Part shown: positions 1 through 7,710 of the stretch, piece after piece
Position numbering within the stretch: the stretch's first letter is position 1
How the letters are laid out: each line of letters starts with the position of its first letter
Assembly (NCBI RefSeq): GCF_014647195.1
Contig: NZ_BMOS01000012.1
Location: 15,238 to 61,241, forward strand
Source: Oceanobacillus indicireducens
GTDB taxonomy: Bacteria > Bacillota > Bacilli > Bacillales > Amphibacillaceae
Length of the DNA: 46,004 bases
Direction of reading: 5' to 3'
The notes under the pieces: generated by a model
Database searches by the model: none
Told to the model about the DNA's origin: nothing
Seen by the model: the letters and a program-made list of their open reading frames with translations, nothing else
Translations under genes and position numbers: made by a program

Positions 1-307
1 CTTTCCCTTTTTCGATTTGTTCGATATCTACACTCGGCTGTTCGATTGGGAAAATATCCGCCTCGTCAACTGCTTTTGAGTAAGCTTCTGGTAATACGAT
101 ATCTACTGCATCCTGATAAAGGGATTCTACTCCGAAACGCTTTTCAAATAATCCACGCGGAACTCTTCCTTTACGGAAACCTGGAAGCTGTACATCTTTT
201 ACTACCTTTTTAAATGCTTGATCTAATGCTTGATCAAATTCTTCAGCAGGAACTTCAAATGTTAAAATCCCTTTATTTCCTTCTTGTTTTTCCCATTTCG
301 CTGTCAT
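1..307 (-). CDS. tig: Trigger factor (N-terminal part, runs off window)
   Basis: Ribosome-associated peptidyl-prolyl isomerase and chaperone that meets nascent chains at the exit tunnel. Only the first ~102 residues are in the window. They form the ribosome-binding domain and include the signature GFRKGRVPR near residue 44, the loop that docks on ribosomal protein L23. The start ATG (305-307) is preceded by a good ribosome binding site, GGAGG, 8 nt upstream. A sigma-A promoter lies upstream at 386-413. The gene lies downstream of ysoA on the same strand, the usual Bacillaceae order. Identification is by the motif and the neighbour. The 3' part lies outside the window. Confidence 0.95.
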   Translation of the reverse strand, partial: MTAKWEKQEGNKGILTFEVPAEEFDQALDQAFKKVVKDVQLPGFRKGRVPRGLFEKRFGVESLYQDAVDIVLPEAYSKAVDEADIFPIEQPSVDIEQIEKGK

Positions 308-385
308 TATTAATTACCTCCAACATCTATTGTTTAACTTAATAACATTTTTTTAGGGTTCGTTTTCAATTTTTACAACTTAATC

Positions 386-413
386 ATTATACCATAATTG
401 AGAGGTCTTTCAA
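386..413 (-). promoter_or_regulatory. Sigma-A promoter for tig
   Basis: On the minus strand TTGAAA is followed after 16 nt by TATAAT, with an extended -10 (TGG just before TATAAT). The expected transcription start is near 379, giving a leader of about 72 nt before the tig ATG. Seen directly; activity is inferred. Confidence 0.7.
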
Positions 414-470
414 GCCTTTGTTCCTGTATAAGAAACTATAAATTAAAAATGCTGTGATAACATAGGTGTC

Positions 471-684
471 AAGGGCCAGCCACGTCCGGCTCCAGCGCCC
501 AGCAACTAGCAAATCTTTCGTAAAAGGGAAGTTCGATTAAGTTCGCCCCGTCCTGGGGCAACATCGAACTACCTCCCGTCCTGGGAGGCACAGTTTGTAC
601 GTTGCTACGACGCACAGGATGTGCTAGTACAGGCGTTGCGACAGGACGTCGCGTTTTTAGCCTGTAAGGGCGCTTGCGCCTTTG
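471..684. repeat. Family II repeat, copy 1 (GC-rich modular element)
   Basis: Shares both ends with copies at 36304-36510 and 44791-44948 (read in the opposite orientation): one end has CACGTCCGGCTCCAGCGCCC and AGCAACTAGCAAA, the other has CAGTTTGTACGTTGCT and GGGCGCTTGCGCC. The interior differs from the other copies. It holds hairpins GCCCC-GTCCT-GGGGC and CCTCCC-GTCCT-GGGAGG, and then a nested twin-hairpin module (608-665). It fills most of the tig-ysoA gap and ends 4 nt before the ysoA stop codon. No coding potential is seen. Confidence 0.8.
608..665. repeat. Nested twin-hairpin mini-module, copy 1
   Basis: Two perfect hairpins stand side by side: GCAC-AGGAT-GTGC and GCGAC-AGGAC-GTCGC, joined by TAGTACAGGC and followed by TTTTTAGCCTG. 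The reverse complement matches modules at 12184-12247, 27330-27388, 37776-37836 and 41359-41412 (reversed), which share TTAG...GCAACGyCTGyATTAGCACG. Here it is inserted inside a family II element, whereas the other copies lie in family I-type elements, so it behaves as an independent unit. Confidence 0.7.
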
Positions 685-687
685 TTC

Positions 688-1656
688 CTAATCATCAATA
701 ATACTTGCATATAATAGATCGGTTGTTTTAATTTCTTGGATATACTTATCTACCTCTGCCTGTTCTGATGTGGACACGGCGATGTTTAAATAGTCATTCC
801 CAATCTGAAATAATGCTTCCGCGATATAAAATGATTCATCAATTGATGGTGTAATCGGATAGAGCGCATAGAGATAATGTTCTAAAAGCGTATTCATCAC
901 CTCATATAGTGATGGATTGCTTTGCTCTATTTTCTTAATCTCGGTAGCAATTTCTTTCGCGATTGCACTTTCATTAACCTCCGGCGTCTCACTTGGCGTC
1001 ATCTTCATCTGAATACCAAACTTATGTACTTCTATTGGTTTTGCTACTCCTAAATTCTTCAACCATAAATAGATGGCTGTTTTGACAAGCGGATGGATAT
1101 GTTCATTTACAAGCAACGAAATCACTTTCTCATTTGGTTGGATTGTCGTTTTACTGAGTTTGTCAATAAGTCTCCATTGTTCGATATGATTATCTTGGTG
1201 AACAGCATCATAGAGTGCATTCAGAAAAACATTCGAACGCTCCAGTTCCACATTCAGCCGCATTTTTTCACTCATCGTGTAGAGCTGTTTAAATGGTTCT
1301 TGCAAATGATTTGGTACGTTTCCGCTTTCTAATTCCACAGATACTACATCAATTAATGTATCATACTGATCTGTTTGGAATAATAATGTTAAATAAATAT
1401 GTATGTATTGATAGTAGTGGGAATCTTTTTCTTCTATTAAAGATTCACAGAGTTCTTGCGCTTCCTTATAACGTTCCAGTTCCATTAAGCAGATTAATTT
1501 ACCGGTATAAATATCATGATTTTTCACGTCATAGCTTAATAGGTTATCTAATTTTTCTAAAGCATCCTCGAATTTCTTTTCTTTAATTGCTGCAACACTT
1601 TCTTCTTCTAACACTTTTTGCCATTTTGGAAACAAAATGATATTCCCAGGTTTCAT
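688..1656 (-). CDS. ysoA: TPR-repeat protein YsoA
   Basis: A 322-residue soluble protein with no signal peptide or membrane segment. The first ~110 residues read as tandem helical hairpins of tetratricopeptide type (for example residues ~20-55 and 55-90, with alternating A/L/Y positions), a fold used for protein-protein contacts. The partner is unknown. Position next to tig and the overall sequence correspond to B. subtilis YsoA. Start ATG at 1654-1656 follows a strong ribosome binding site (GGAGGAGGTGA). A family II repeat begins 4 nt past the stop, so its transcript 3' end would run into the GC-rich hairpins there. Function beyond TPR scaffolding cannot be read from the sequence. Confidence 0.85.
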   Translation of the reverse strand: MKPGNIILFPKWQKVLEEESVAAIKEKKFEDALEKLDNLLSYDVKNHDIYTGKLICLMELERYKEAQELCESLIEEKDSHYYQYIHIYLTLLFQTDQYDTLIDVVSVELESGNVPNHLQEPFKQLYTMSEKMRLNVELERSNVFLNALYDAVHQDNHIEQWRLIDKLSKTTIQPNEKVISLLVNEHIHPLVKTAIYLWLKNLGVAKPIEVHKFGIQMKMTPSETPEVNESAIAKEIATEIKKIEQSNPSLYEVMNTLLEHYLYALYPITPSIDESFYIAEALFQIGNDYLNIAVSTSEQAEVDKYIQEIKTTDLLYASIIDD

Positions 1657-1749
1657 TTTTCTCAGGTCACCTCCTCCTTTTGTTTCATTTTATATGAGAA
1701 TGACTTAATAAATAGTTTTACCCTTCCAATTGAATATGAAACATAAAAT

Positions 1750-1890
1750 GAAACTTCATTCAGCGGGAAGTTTACTCTTCTCCGGCGGGATGTAGTTGAA
1801 TGATCAGGGTGTTAGCATCCATTATCTCCCACCTACATAATTCCCCCACTTAAAGGCAGAAGTTCTATGGACGGTAGCACCGTGGTGAAG
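1750..1890. repeat. Family IV repeat, copy 1
   Basis: Begins GAAACTTCATTCAGCGG and shares scattered blocks with 15313-15472: TCAGGGTG-TAGC-TCCA, CCTA, TTAAAGGCAGA-GTT and GCACCGTG-T. The two copies are clearly related but diverged. It occupies the gap between the tRNA operon terminator and ysoA. The rest of 1657-2019 is AT-rich and holds nothing else recognisable. Confidence 0.6.
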
Positions 1891-2019
1891 AGAAAGAAAA
1901 AAAGCAGCTTTTTGCATTCTCTGCTACAGTTTAGTTCCGTTCATCCAATCGAGGAGTTGTTTCATCTGGTTCGAAAGCGCAAGCAAGTAGATAAAAGTAT
2001 ATATATCTTATCATAATAC

Positions 2020-2055
2020 AAAAGAGAAACCTAAAACAAGTTAGGTTTCTCTTTT
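2020..2055 (-). terminator. Terminator of the tRNA-Gly/Arg operon
   Basis: A 15-bp perfect stem (AAAAGAGAAACCTAA paired with its complement at 2041-2055) around a 6-nt loop, ending in a run of T on the minus strand. It lies 14 nt after the tRNA-Arg 3' end. Confidence 0.8.
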
Positions 2056-2068
2056 GCTGTTTGAAAAG

Positions 2069-2142
2069 CGTCCCAAGTAGGATTCGAACCTACGACCTAC
2101 AGCTTAGAAGGCTGTTGCTCTATCCAGCTGAGCTATTGGGAC
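2069..2142 (-). tRNA. tRNA-Arg (anticodon TCT)
   Basis: A 74-nt cloverleaf on the minus strand. Acceptor arm GTCCCAA/TTGGGAC, anticodon loop CTTCTAA with TCT, T arm GTAGG-TTCGAAT-CCTAC, discriminator G. The 3' CCA is not encoded. It reads AGA codons and follows tRNA-Gly after 4 nt. Confidence 0.97.
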
Positions 2143-2146
2143 ATGG

Positions 2147-2217
2147 AGCGGGTGAAGGGAATCGAACCCTCATCATCAGCTTGGAAGGCTAAGGTTTTAC
2201 CACTAAACTACACCCGC
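2147..2217 (-). tRNA. tRNA-Gly (anticodon TCC)
   Basis: A 71-nt cloverleaf on the minus strand. Acceptor arm GCGGGTG/CACCCGC, anticodon loop CTTCCAA with TCC, T loop TTCGATT, discriminator T, as is usual for tRNA-Gly. The 3' CCA is not encoded. First gene of a two-tRNA operon with tRNA-Arg. Confidence 0.97.
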
Positions 2218-2285
2218 AGGTTGCTTATTTATTTAGTTTTAAAAATTCATTATGTAAAAGTATGTTTTAGAAGCGAACAAGATTT

Positions 2286-2313
2286 ATTATAGCAGTTTCA
2301 CATAAAATGTCAA
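2286..2313 (-). promoter_or_regulatory. Consensus sigma-A promoter for the tRNA operon
   Basis: Exact consensus hexamers TTGACA and TATAAT separated by 16 nt on the minus strand. Predicted start near 2279, about 60 nt before tRNA-Gly. This is a strong, unregulated-looking promoter, as expected for stable RNA. Confidence 0.8.
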
Positions 2314-2373
2314 TACCTATTTTAAAAGATTTTTGTAACGTACTATTTCTCTTTTCCATTGTACCGCTTCGCA

Positions 2374-2430
2374 TTCTGGAGACGTCTGCAAGTCTCGACA
2401 TACTAATACAGACGATACGAATGGGTTATA
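2374..2430. repeat. Degenerate twin-hairpin module
   Basis: The minus strand reads CGTCTGTATTAGTATGTCG, close to the core CGTCTGCATTAGCACGTCC of the module at 12184-12247. The first hairpin is largely lost. Probably a decayed copy. The rest of 2314-2486 shows no gene. Confidence 0.4.
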
Positions 2431-2483
2431 GGCTTTGTAAAATGAGTTATTTGTCCTCACCTCGAAACATCTTACTCTAATTT

Positions 2484-2523
2484 AAAAAAAGCTCGCCAAG
2501 AAACTAAATTCCTTAGCAAGCTA
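2484..2523 (-). terminator. Terminator after the rdgB-phosphodiesterase genes
   Basis: Stem AGCTcGCcAAG (about 2490-2500) paired with CTTaGCaAGCT (about 2513-2523), two mismatches, with seven T on the minus strand. It lies about 10 nt past the stop of the phosphodiesterase gene. Confidence 0.7.
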
Positions 2524-2531
2524 TTGAAGCA

Positions 2532-3047
2532 TCAAGTATTCTTCGGATAATCCAACGCTCTATAATGTTCGCCAGTGAGGGTATAAAACTTCACAGCTAT
2601 ATCCTGCTGACCTGTATCCCATTCTAAAATAGCATAAGTTTTCTCTTGCATCCCACCCCTTGGCTGATAGATACTGCCTGGATTAATAAATAGCTGTTCC
2701 CCTTCCTGTACAACACCAGCGACATGTGTATGGCCGAAACAAACTACATCGGCATTCGCTTCCCGCGCACGTAATGAAAGTGCGGTTAAACCATAATTCA
2801 CTTTATGCAGATGCCCGTGAACAATGAGGAAGTTTAAGCCATCAATCTCCATAGTTTGCTCTATCGGATAACGGTTGTCAAAGTCACAGTTCCCTGCTAC
2901 TTTATAAAAATCTTCCATTGGACCGGAGTCGATATCAAGCTCAGAATCTCCGCAATGGATGAGATAATCAACCTCATGCCTTTCTTTGATTTCCGATAGC
3001 TCTTCTGCTAGTCCGTGACTATCACTGACAATTAAAACTTTCGTCAT
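2532..3047 (-). CDS. ysnB: YfcE/MJ0936-type metallophosphoesterase
   Basis: A 171-residue cytosolic phosphodiesterase of the calcineurin-like fold. The metal-binding motifs are visible in order: SDSHG (residues 8-12), HCGDSE, GNCDF, HGH and FGHTH. Homologues hydrolyse phosphodiester substrates with Mn or Ni; the natural substrate is unknown. An upstream in-frame ATG at 3080 exists but has no usable ribosome binding site. The ATG at 3047 has AGAGGGAGA 6-7 nt ahead and gives the family-typical start MTKVLIVSDSHG. It follows rdgB by about 50 nt and shares its terminator at 2484-2523. Corresponds to B. subtilis ysnB by order. Confidence 0.88.
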   Translation of the reverse strand: MTKVLIVSDSHGLAEELSEIKERHEVDYLIHCGDSELDIDSGPMEDFYKVAGNCDFDNRYPIEQTMEIDGLNFLIVHGHLHKVNYGLTALSLRAREANADVVCFGHTHVAGVVQEGEQLFINPGSIYQPRGGMQEKTYAILEWDTGQQDIAVKFYTLTGEHYRALDYPKNT

Positions 3048-3099
3048 GCTGCATCTCCCTCTCTGTTCGTCCTTTTTCATGTAAAGAGGATGTTTAACC

Positions 3100-3693
3100 T
3101 CAAGTTAGCTTTTCCCAGTTTTTCAATTGTTTTATTGCGTTACTTCGATGGCTTATCTGATTTTTTTCAGCAGAGCTTAATTCTGCCATCGTTTGTTGAT
3201 ATCCATTAGGGATAAACAGTGGATCATAGCCGAAACCATTCGTCCCTTTGGGATTAAGCGCTATCTTCCCTTCACAGACACCCCTGTAAAGCGTTGTTTC
3301 TTCACCAGGAACGGCGATTGCAAGTACACAAACAAATCTTGCTGTTCGCTTATCTTGCGGAACTTCCTGCAAATTCTTGAGTAGCTTTTGATTATTTGCT
3401 TCATCACTTTTTTCCTCTCCGGCATAACGGGCGGAATAAATTCCCGGAGCACCATGGAGCGCATCAACGACGAGACCGGAGTCGTCTGCTAGAACAGGAC
3501 GATTCAACAACTCTGCAATTTGCTCCGCTTTAAGTGTCGCATTTTCTGCAAAACTATCCCCAGTCTCTTCAACATCCGGGAGTTGTTCAGCAATTTCCAG
3601 CAAGGATTGCACCTTAATACCGTAGGGTTTAAAAAAATCGATAAATTCGTTGACTTTGCCCTTATTTCGAGTTGCGATAATGATTTCTTTCAT
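3100..3693 (-). CDS. rdgB: dITP/XTP pyrophosphatase (HAM1/RdgB family)
   Basis: A 197-residue house-cleaning nucleotide pyrophosphatase that removes dITP, ITP and XTP from the nucleotide pool so that deaminated purines are not incorporated. Conserved features: the N-terminal substrate loop ATRNKGKVNEF (residues 7-17), the catalytic region LADDSGLVVDALHGAPGIYS (about 68-87), and FGYDPLFIP followed by the C-terminal SHRSNA. Full family length. Its ATG abuts the rph stop codon (TAA directly followed by ATG), so the two are translationally coupled. Same order as B. subtilis rph-ysnA. Confidence 0.95.
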   Translation of the reverse strand: MKEIIIATRNKGKVNEFIDFFKPYGIKVQSLLEIAEQLPDVEETGDSFAENATLKAEQIAELLNRPVLADDSGLVVDALHGAPGIYSARYAGEEKSDEANNQKLLKNLQEVPQDKRTARFVCVLAIAVPGEETTLYRGVCEGKIALNPKGTNGFGYDPLFIPNGYQQTMAELSSAEKNQISHRSNAIKQLKNWEKLT

Positions 3694-4461
3694 TTAAATT
3701 TCCTCACCCTGCGCCACTTGCCCGCTTCCAATTGATTCTCCAAGCTCCCCCAGTATTTCTTTCTGTAACTCAAATAACTGTTGTAAACCTTCATCAGCCA
3801 AATCCAACATGGTAAAGAGCTCATTCTTCGAGAATGTGGCCTCTTCTCCTGTACCTTGGATTTCCACAAATTCACCTGCACCAGTCATTACAATATTCAT
3901 ATCTACATTTGCATCGGCATCTTCCTCATAATTTAAATCAAGAACCGCTTCTCCAGATGATAGTATTCCGACTGATGCCGCTGCTAGATAATCTTTTACA
4001 GGCAAGGACTTGATTTGCTTTTTTTCCAGTAAAGTTCCGATCGCGAGTGTCATCGCCACAAAGGCTCCGGTAATGGAAGCAGTTCTGGTCCCACCATCCG
4101 CTTGAATGACATCACAATCTACCCATACCGTGCGCTCACCGAACCCTTCTAAATCAACAACGGAACGTAATGCACGTCCAATGAGTCGTTGAATTTCCAT
4201 CGTTCTCCCCGTGACTTTCCCTTTGGAGGACTCCCGGATATTTCGTTTCTCTGTTGCCCGTGGAAGCATCGCATATTCAGCAGTAATCCAACCTTTCCCT
4301 TGCCCTCTCATAAATGGTGGTACTCGGTCTTCAACACTTGCATTACAGATTACTTTTGTATTCCCCACTTCGATCAATACTGAACCTTCAGGATGCATAA
4401 TATAATCTTTTTCCATTTTAATAGGTCTTAATTCATTTATTTTTCTTCCATCATTTCTCAT
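3694..4461 (-). CDS. rph: Ribonuclease PH
   Basis: A 255-residue phosphorolytic 3'-5' exoribonuclease that trims tRNA 3' ends using inorganic phosphate. It acts as a hexamer. Recognisable parts: RNDGR and [20 protein letters not shown] at the N terminus, the phosphate-binding region [14 protein letters not shown] around residue 120-133, and the C-terminal [11 protein letters not shown]. The ATG at 4461 was chosen over the in-frame start at 4485 because AGGAGG stands 8 nt ahead of it and the family begins MRxDGR. First gene of the rph-rdgB-ysnB set. It lies downstream of the gerM terminator. Confidence 0.96.
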   Translation of the reverse strand: MRNDGRKINELRPIKMEKDYIMHPEGSVLIEVGNTKVICNASVEDRVPPFMRGQGKGWITAEYAMLPRATEKRNIRESSKGKVTGRTMEIQRLIGRALRSVVDLEGFGERTVWVDCDVIQADGGTRTASITGAFVAMTLAIGTLLEKKQIKSLPVKDYLAAASVGILSSGEAVLDLNYEEDADANVDMNIVMTGAGEFVEIQGTGEEATFSKNELFTMLDLADEGLQQLFELQKEILGELGESIGSGQVAQGEEI

Positions 4462-4641
4462 GTAAAAATCCTCCTCATTCGTCAAATCAAGCTTACCATA
4501 CTTTTCCCGAAAGAAAAATCATCATTCCTACAAAAGTTGCAGATTAATAATCCACTGTATTTTTATTTTATAGTTTCCCTATGTATGAAATAATGGTTAT
4601 TAAGGTTGCTCAAAAACTTTAAAAAGTATTTGACATGCTAT

Positions 4642-4676
4642 AAAACAAAAAGAAGCCAGGGCATCCCCCAGCTTCG
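4642..4676 (-). terminator. Terminator of the marR-racE-gerM genes
   Basis: On the minus strand GAAGC...GCTTC forms a hairpin over a GC-rich centre, followed by a T-rich stretch (TTTTTGTTTT). It starts 12 nt after the gerM stop codon and separates gerM from rph. Confidence 0.7.
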
Positions 4677-4687
4677 GAATCCTTTTA

Positions 4688-5767
4688 TTAAAGCTTCTCA
4701 CTTGGAACAAAGAAGTCCGCAGTAACAGGGTCACTATATGGTTCCCCGTTCTCATTTGCAATAACATCCTTATTCTCCACTTTAATATCCACAGCGTCAA
4801 TTTCATCTTGTACTGTTAATGTTCGGACAATCGTCTCCATCACTTCGTCGGCAATAACTGCTTCTTCTACATCTTTTAATATCGCTTCGTTAAAGGTGAG
4901 TTCCAACACACCCTCCGATAGGACAGGCTCACTCACGAGCATTGCCTCATCATTGAATACATGAGTCACATTTGCCATAAAGCCTGGACCTTCCATTAAA
5001 GAAGTGACAATCGCTTCAAACATTTCTTCTTCATTCTCAGCACCTACATATTGAGTAACCGGGATATAATAACGATTCTCCTGATCACTTGCAGGGTAAT
5101 ACATTGTTACTGCCTCGCTATTAATAAAATCAATCGTGTCATTCTGCATAACATTAATTCCATGTGCCTGCGAATAACCTTTCCCAATCGGTGTACCATT
5201 TACCGGCATTTCATCCAGTGGATGGCCATTAACCCAAAGTTGAACCCGTTCTACACTATCAAATTGTGTTAAAGTATGTGTAATCGCTTCAAGTATTTTC
5301 ACTTCATCTTCAGCGGCATACTCTTCAAATTCCTTGGAAAAGTCTACAACCATTGTCCCGTCCTCTAAAAGATTTAAACCAAGTACTTCCGTTCCTGCGG
5401 GTAAAACCGCACGAAAACCATTTGGCAGTAGATCCATTACCGGTCCATCATCAACTAGATACTCTAATACTTGGGTTGCAACTTCATTTGAATCAAGCAA
5501 TGGCAATTCAATTATTTGTGAGGCGACCATGCCGTTTTCATCAATCAAATATAGCTGGCGGGCAATCATATCTGCAGCCTCTTCAGTGTTTTCCTCATCC
5601 GCTTCGACGTCCTCTACCTCCGTTTGATCATTGTTTGCTGTATCATTCACTGCTTCTGCATTTTCTGGTGGATCGATTTCAACAGAAGACTGCTCCCCTT
5701 GGAAACAGGCTGTCAGTAACAATAATGACGCACATACACCTGGAATTAATAATCGACTCGCTTTCAT
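4688..5767 (-). CDS. gerM: Spore germination lipoprotein GerM
   Basis: A 359-residue secreted lipoprotein with two GerMN domains, involved in sporulation and germination (peptidoglycan-related assembly in the forespore envelope in B. subtilis). The signal peptide is residues 1-20 and the lipobox LLTAC puts the modified cysteine at residue 21. An acidic linker (about residues 30-65, rich in E and D) leads into the first GerMN domain (about 70-190), and a second similar domain covers about 215-345, each with a PVTQYV- or IELPLLD-like first strand. Downstream of racE with a 156-nt gap. No sporulation promoter could be assigned with confidence. Confidence 0.92.
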   Translation of the reverse strand: MKASRLLIPGVCASLLLLTACFQGEQSSVEIDPPENAEAVNDTANNDQTEVEDVEADEENTEEAADMIARQLYLIDENGMVASQIIELPLLDSNEVATQVLEYLVDDGPVMDLLPNGFRAVLPAGTEVLGLNLLEDGTMVVDFSKEFEEYAAEDEVKILEAITHTLTQFDSVERVQLWVNGHPLDEMPVNGTPIGKGYSQAHGINVMQNDTIDFINSEAVTMYYPASDQENRYYIPVTQYVGAENEEEMFEAIVTSLMEGPGFMANVTHVFNDEAMLVSEPVLSEGVLELTFNEAILKDVEEAVIADEVMETIVRTLTVQDEIDAVDIKVENKDVIANENGEPYSDPVTADFFVPSEKL

Positions 5768-5923
5768 GCAATACCTCCCTGCGATGGTTTGTACTACAAT
5801 ATATACGAGCTATCATGTGAAAATAGACCATCTTACCGAAAAATAAAATGTTAATACGTAAGTTAAAGATAAAGTGAAACTTCATTCAGTGGGGAATTCC
5901 TATTAAAAAAGACTAGCTAGGCG

Positions 5924-6739
5924 CTAATCTTTTTCAATGACTGCTCGTTTAATTTTAAATTGCTGCTGGATACCACTTTGGAAAATTTTGGTTGCAATAC
6001 AATTAAATAATTCCATATCCCCTGTAGAATAAATTTCATGTACCTGTTGCACGCCTGATTTATTATGCAAATGTTTAATTTCAAGTATAGCACTTGTTTC
6101 CCTTGCTGTTTCTTCACTTGAAGAAATCACCGCAACCTTGTTACCAACTACATCTTGGATCAGCGGTTTTAATAAAGGATAATGCGTGCACCCTAAAATT
6201 AATGTATCCATCACATTATCTTCCACTAAAGGTTCTAACGTTGTCTGTACAACTGTTCTTGCTTCCTCACCTGAAAAGACTCCTCTTTCCACTAGTGGCA
6301 CAAACAATGGACAGGCAAGCGCTTGTACATGAAGTTCTGGATTGATTCGCTTTAACGCCTCCGGATAAGCGCCACTTTTCACTGTACCTTCTGTCCCGAT
6401 AATGCCAATTTCTTGATTGTTTGTTGCTTTAATCGCTGCTCTTGCCCCCGGATTGATGACACCGATCACCGGAATATTTAATTTATCTTTTAAATCATCA
6501 ATCGTATAGGCTGTAGCTGTATTACAGGCAATTACAAGCAGCTTAATTTCTTTTTCTAATAAGAAATTCACCATTTCCCAAGTGAATTGCTGAACTTCTT
6601 CTTTCGTTCTTGGTCCATATGGGCAGCGTTTCGTATCCCCAAGATAAATTAATTTCTCTCTTGGCAGTTGCCTCATAAGTTCAAGTGCTACGGTCAAACC
6701 GCCTACACCTGAATCAATTACTCCTATTGGTCTGTCCAC
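5924..6739 (-). CDS. racE: Glutamate racemase
   Basis: A 271-residue cofactor-independent racemase supplying D-glutamate for peptidoglycan. The catalytic pair is present: Cys72 in ACNTAT and Cys184 in GCTHYP. The N-terminal GVIDSGVGGL (residues 6-15) holds the active-site Asp9-Ser10, and CPYGPR follows at 39-44. Length is normal. It is the second gene after the MarR regulator (about 20 nt apart). Named racE after B. subtilis, equivalent to murI. Confidence 0.96.
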   Translation of the reverse strand: MDRPIGVIDSGVGGLTVALELMRQLPREKLIYLGDTKRCPYGPRTKEEVQQFTWEMVNFLLEKEIKLLVIACNTATAYTIDDLKDKLNIPVIGVINPGARAAIKATNNQEIGIIGTEGTVKSGAYPEALKRINPELHVQALACPLFVPLVERGVFSGEEARTVVQTTLEPLVEDNVMDTLILGCTHYPLLKPLIQDVVGNKVAVISSSEETARETSAILEIKHLHNKSGVQQVHEIYSTGDMELFNCIATKIFQSGIQQQFKIKRAVIEKD

Positions 6740-6760
6740 TTTTCGTTCATTCCTTATCTA

Positions 6761-7216
6761 CTATTTCTCATTTACTTGCTTCATTCGATCATACAATGAA
6801 TCAAGCATTTCATTTAATACTGTTTCTTCTTCCGTGGTAAAGCCGGCGAGAACTTCCCGTAAATATTCCTGACGCTTTTCAATTACTTCATGGATAATCA
6901 CTTTTCCCTTGTCTAATAAATGAATCCTCACTACCCGTCGATCCTTATTATCCCTGATTCGTTCAACCAGTTCATTCTTCTCCATTCGGTCTACAAGATC
7001 GGTCGTTGTGCTAAAAGCAAGACTTATTTTATTTGAAAGCTCTCCAATCGTCAAATCGCCTTCTTCCAATAACCATTGGAGGGCTACAAACTGCGGAGAG
7101 GTTATGGGATAGTTATGTAAAATCTTCCTGCCGTTTTGTTTGATCATTCCAGATATATAACGTAATCTTTTTTCAATTTTAACGATGGGTTCTGATGAAG
7201 CAATCTCATTCTCCAT
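6761..7216 (-). CDS. ysmB: MarR-family transcriptional regulator (YsmB-like)
   Basis: A 151-residue winged-helix repressor-type protein. Helices and wing are readable: TIGELSNKISLAFSTTTDLV is the helix-turn-helix (about residues 55-74), followed by RMEKNELVERIRDNKDRRVV, the wing with the conserved DxRR. First gene of marR-racE-gerM. The ribosome binding site is AAGGAGG, 6-7 nt before the ATG. A perfect palindrome TTCAAATTTGAA lies 25 nt upstream of the gene, just after a probable extended -10, so autoregulation is likely. The ligand is unknown. Orthologous by order to B. subtilis ysmB. Confidence 0.9.
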   Translation of the reverse strand: MENEIASSEPIVKIEKRLRYISGMIKQNGRKILHNYPITSPQFVALQWLLEEGDLTIGELSNKISLAFSTTTDLVDRMEKNELVERIRDNKDRRVVRIHLLDKGKVIIHEVIEKRQEYLREVLAGFTTEEETVLNEMLDSLYDRMKQVNEK

Positions 7217-7240
7217 TCGGCAACCTCCTTACACTCTAAT

Positions 7241-7252
7241 TTCAAATTTGAA
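7241..7252. promoter_or_regulatory. Probable MarR operator
   Basis: The perfect 12-bp palindrome TTCAAATTTGAA lies between the marR ribosome binding site and an extended -10 (TGGTATACT, minus strand, 7268-7276). It would cover about +9 to +20 of the marR transcript. MarR proteins usually bind such AT-rich inverted repeats at their own promoters. Binding is inferred. Confidence 0.5.
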
Positions 7253-7267
7253 TAAACACCTTAGACT

Positions 7268-7276
7268 AGTATACCA
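7268..7276 (-). promoter_or_regulatory. Extended -10 promoter for marR-racE-gerM
   Basis: TGGTATACT on the minus strand, an extended -10 without a convincing -35. Transcription would start near 7261, about 45 nt before the marR ATG. Confidence 0.45.
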
Positions 7277-7351
7277 AATTTTCATCTGTAGCATAGTAAA
7301 TATGCTACTTATCTACGGAGTAAAGGCTTTAAAATAGGTCATTTACCACGC

Positions 7352-7378
7352 ACTAAATTCCTTTCCGTTCATAAGCTA
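7352..7378 (+). promoter_or_regulatory. Sigma-K promoter for gerE
   Basis: AC, 16 nt, then CATAAGCTA exactly fits the mother-cell sigma-K consensus (AC-N16/17-CATAnnnTA). In B. subtilis gerE is transcribed by sigma-K. The start would be near 7386, about 50 nt before the gene. Confidence 0.75.
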
Positions 7379-7438
7379 TAATGACTAAATAATTCCCTTC
7401 AAAAAGCAGCTCTATCAAGAGCAAGGAGGGGTTATAAT

Positions 7439-7663
7439 TTGAAGGACAGCAACTATAAACCGAAGCAATTATTAACGAAGCGAGAAAAGGAAGTATTTGA
7501 ACTGCTTGTACAAGATATGACAACAAAAGAAATAGCCCAGAAACTGTTTATATCGGAAAAAACCGTGAGAAATCACATTTCAAACGCGATGCAGAAACTG
7601 GGGGTAAAGGGGCGTTCACAGGCAGTCGTTGAGCTTCTTCGTATGGGAGAACTTAAGCTGTAA
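7439..7663 (+). CDS. gerE: Mother-cell regulator GerE
   Basis: A 74-residue LuxR-type helix-turn-helix protein that is almost entirely a DNA-binding domain. It is the last regulator of the mother-cell line, controlling spore-coat genes late in sporulation. LLTKREKEVFELL opens the domain, and TTKEIAQKLFISEKTVRNHISNAM is recognisable as the HTH in two parts (about residues 29-52). It ends MGELKL as in other GerE proteins. The start is TTG (7439-7441), 7 nt after AAGGAGGGG. It is monocistronic, with a sigma-K promoter upstream and a terminator at 7667-7705. Confidence 0.97.
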   Translation: MKDSNYKPKQLLTKREKEVFELLVQDMTTKEIAQKLFISEKTVRNHISNAMQKLGVKGRSQAVVELLRMGELKL

Positions 7664-7666
7664 TTT

Positions 7667-7705
7667 AGACCGACTTTCATTTAGTGGAAGTCGGTCTAAT
7701 TTATC
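7667..7705 (+). terminator. gerE terminator
   Basis: A 10-bp stem AGACCGACTT/AAGTCGGTCT, 11-nt loop, then TAATTTAT. It begins 4 nt past the gerE stop. The same GACCGACTT-type stem sequence recurs at 7989-8024. Confidence 0.7.
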
Positions 7706-7710
7706 AAGCA

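Noticed and set aside
471-684. Repeated hairpins considered as a CRISPR array
   Set aside because: Units are not evenly spaced, spacers are not unique, and there are no cas genes in the window.
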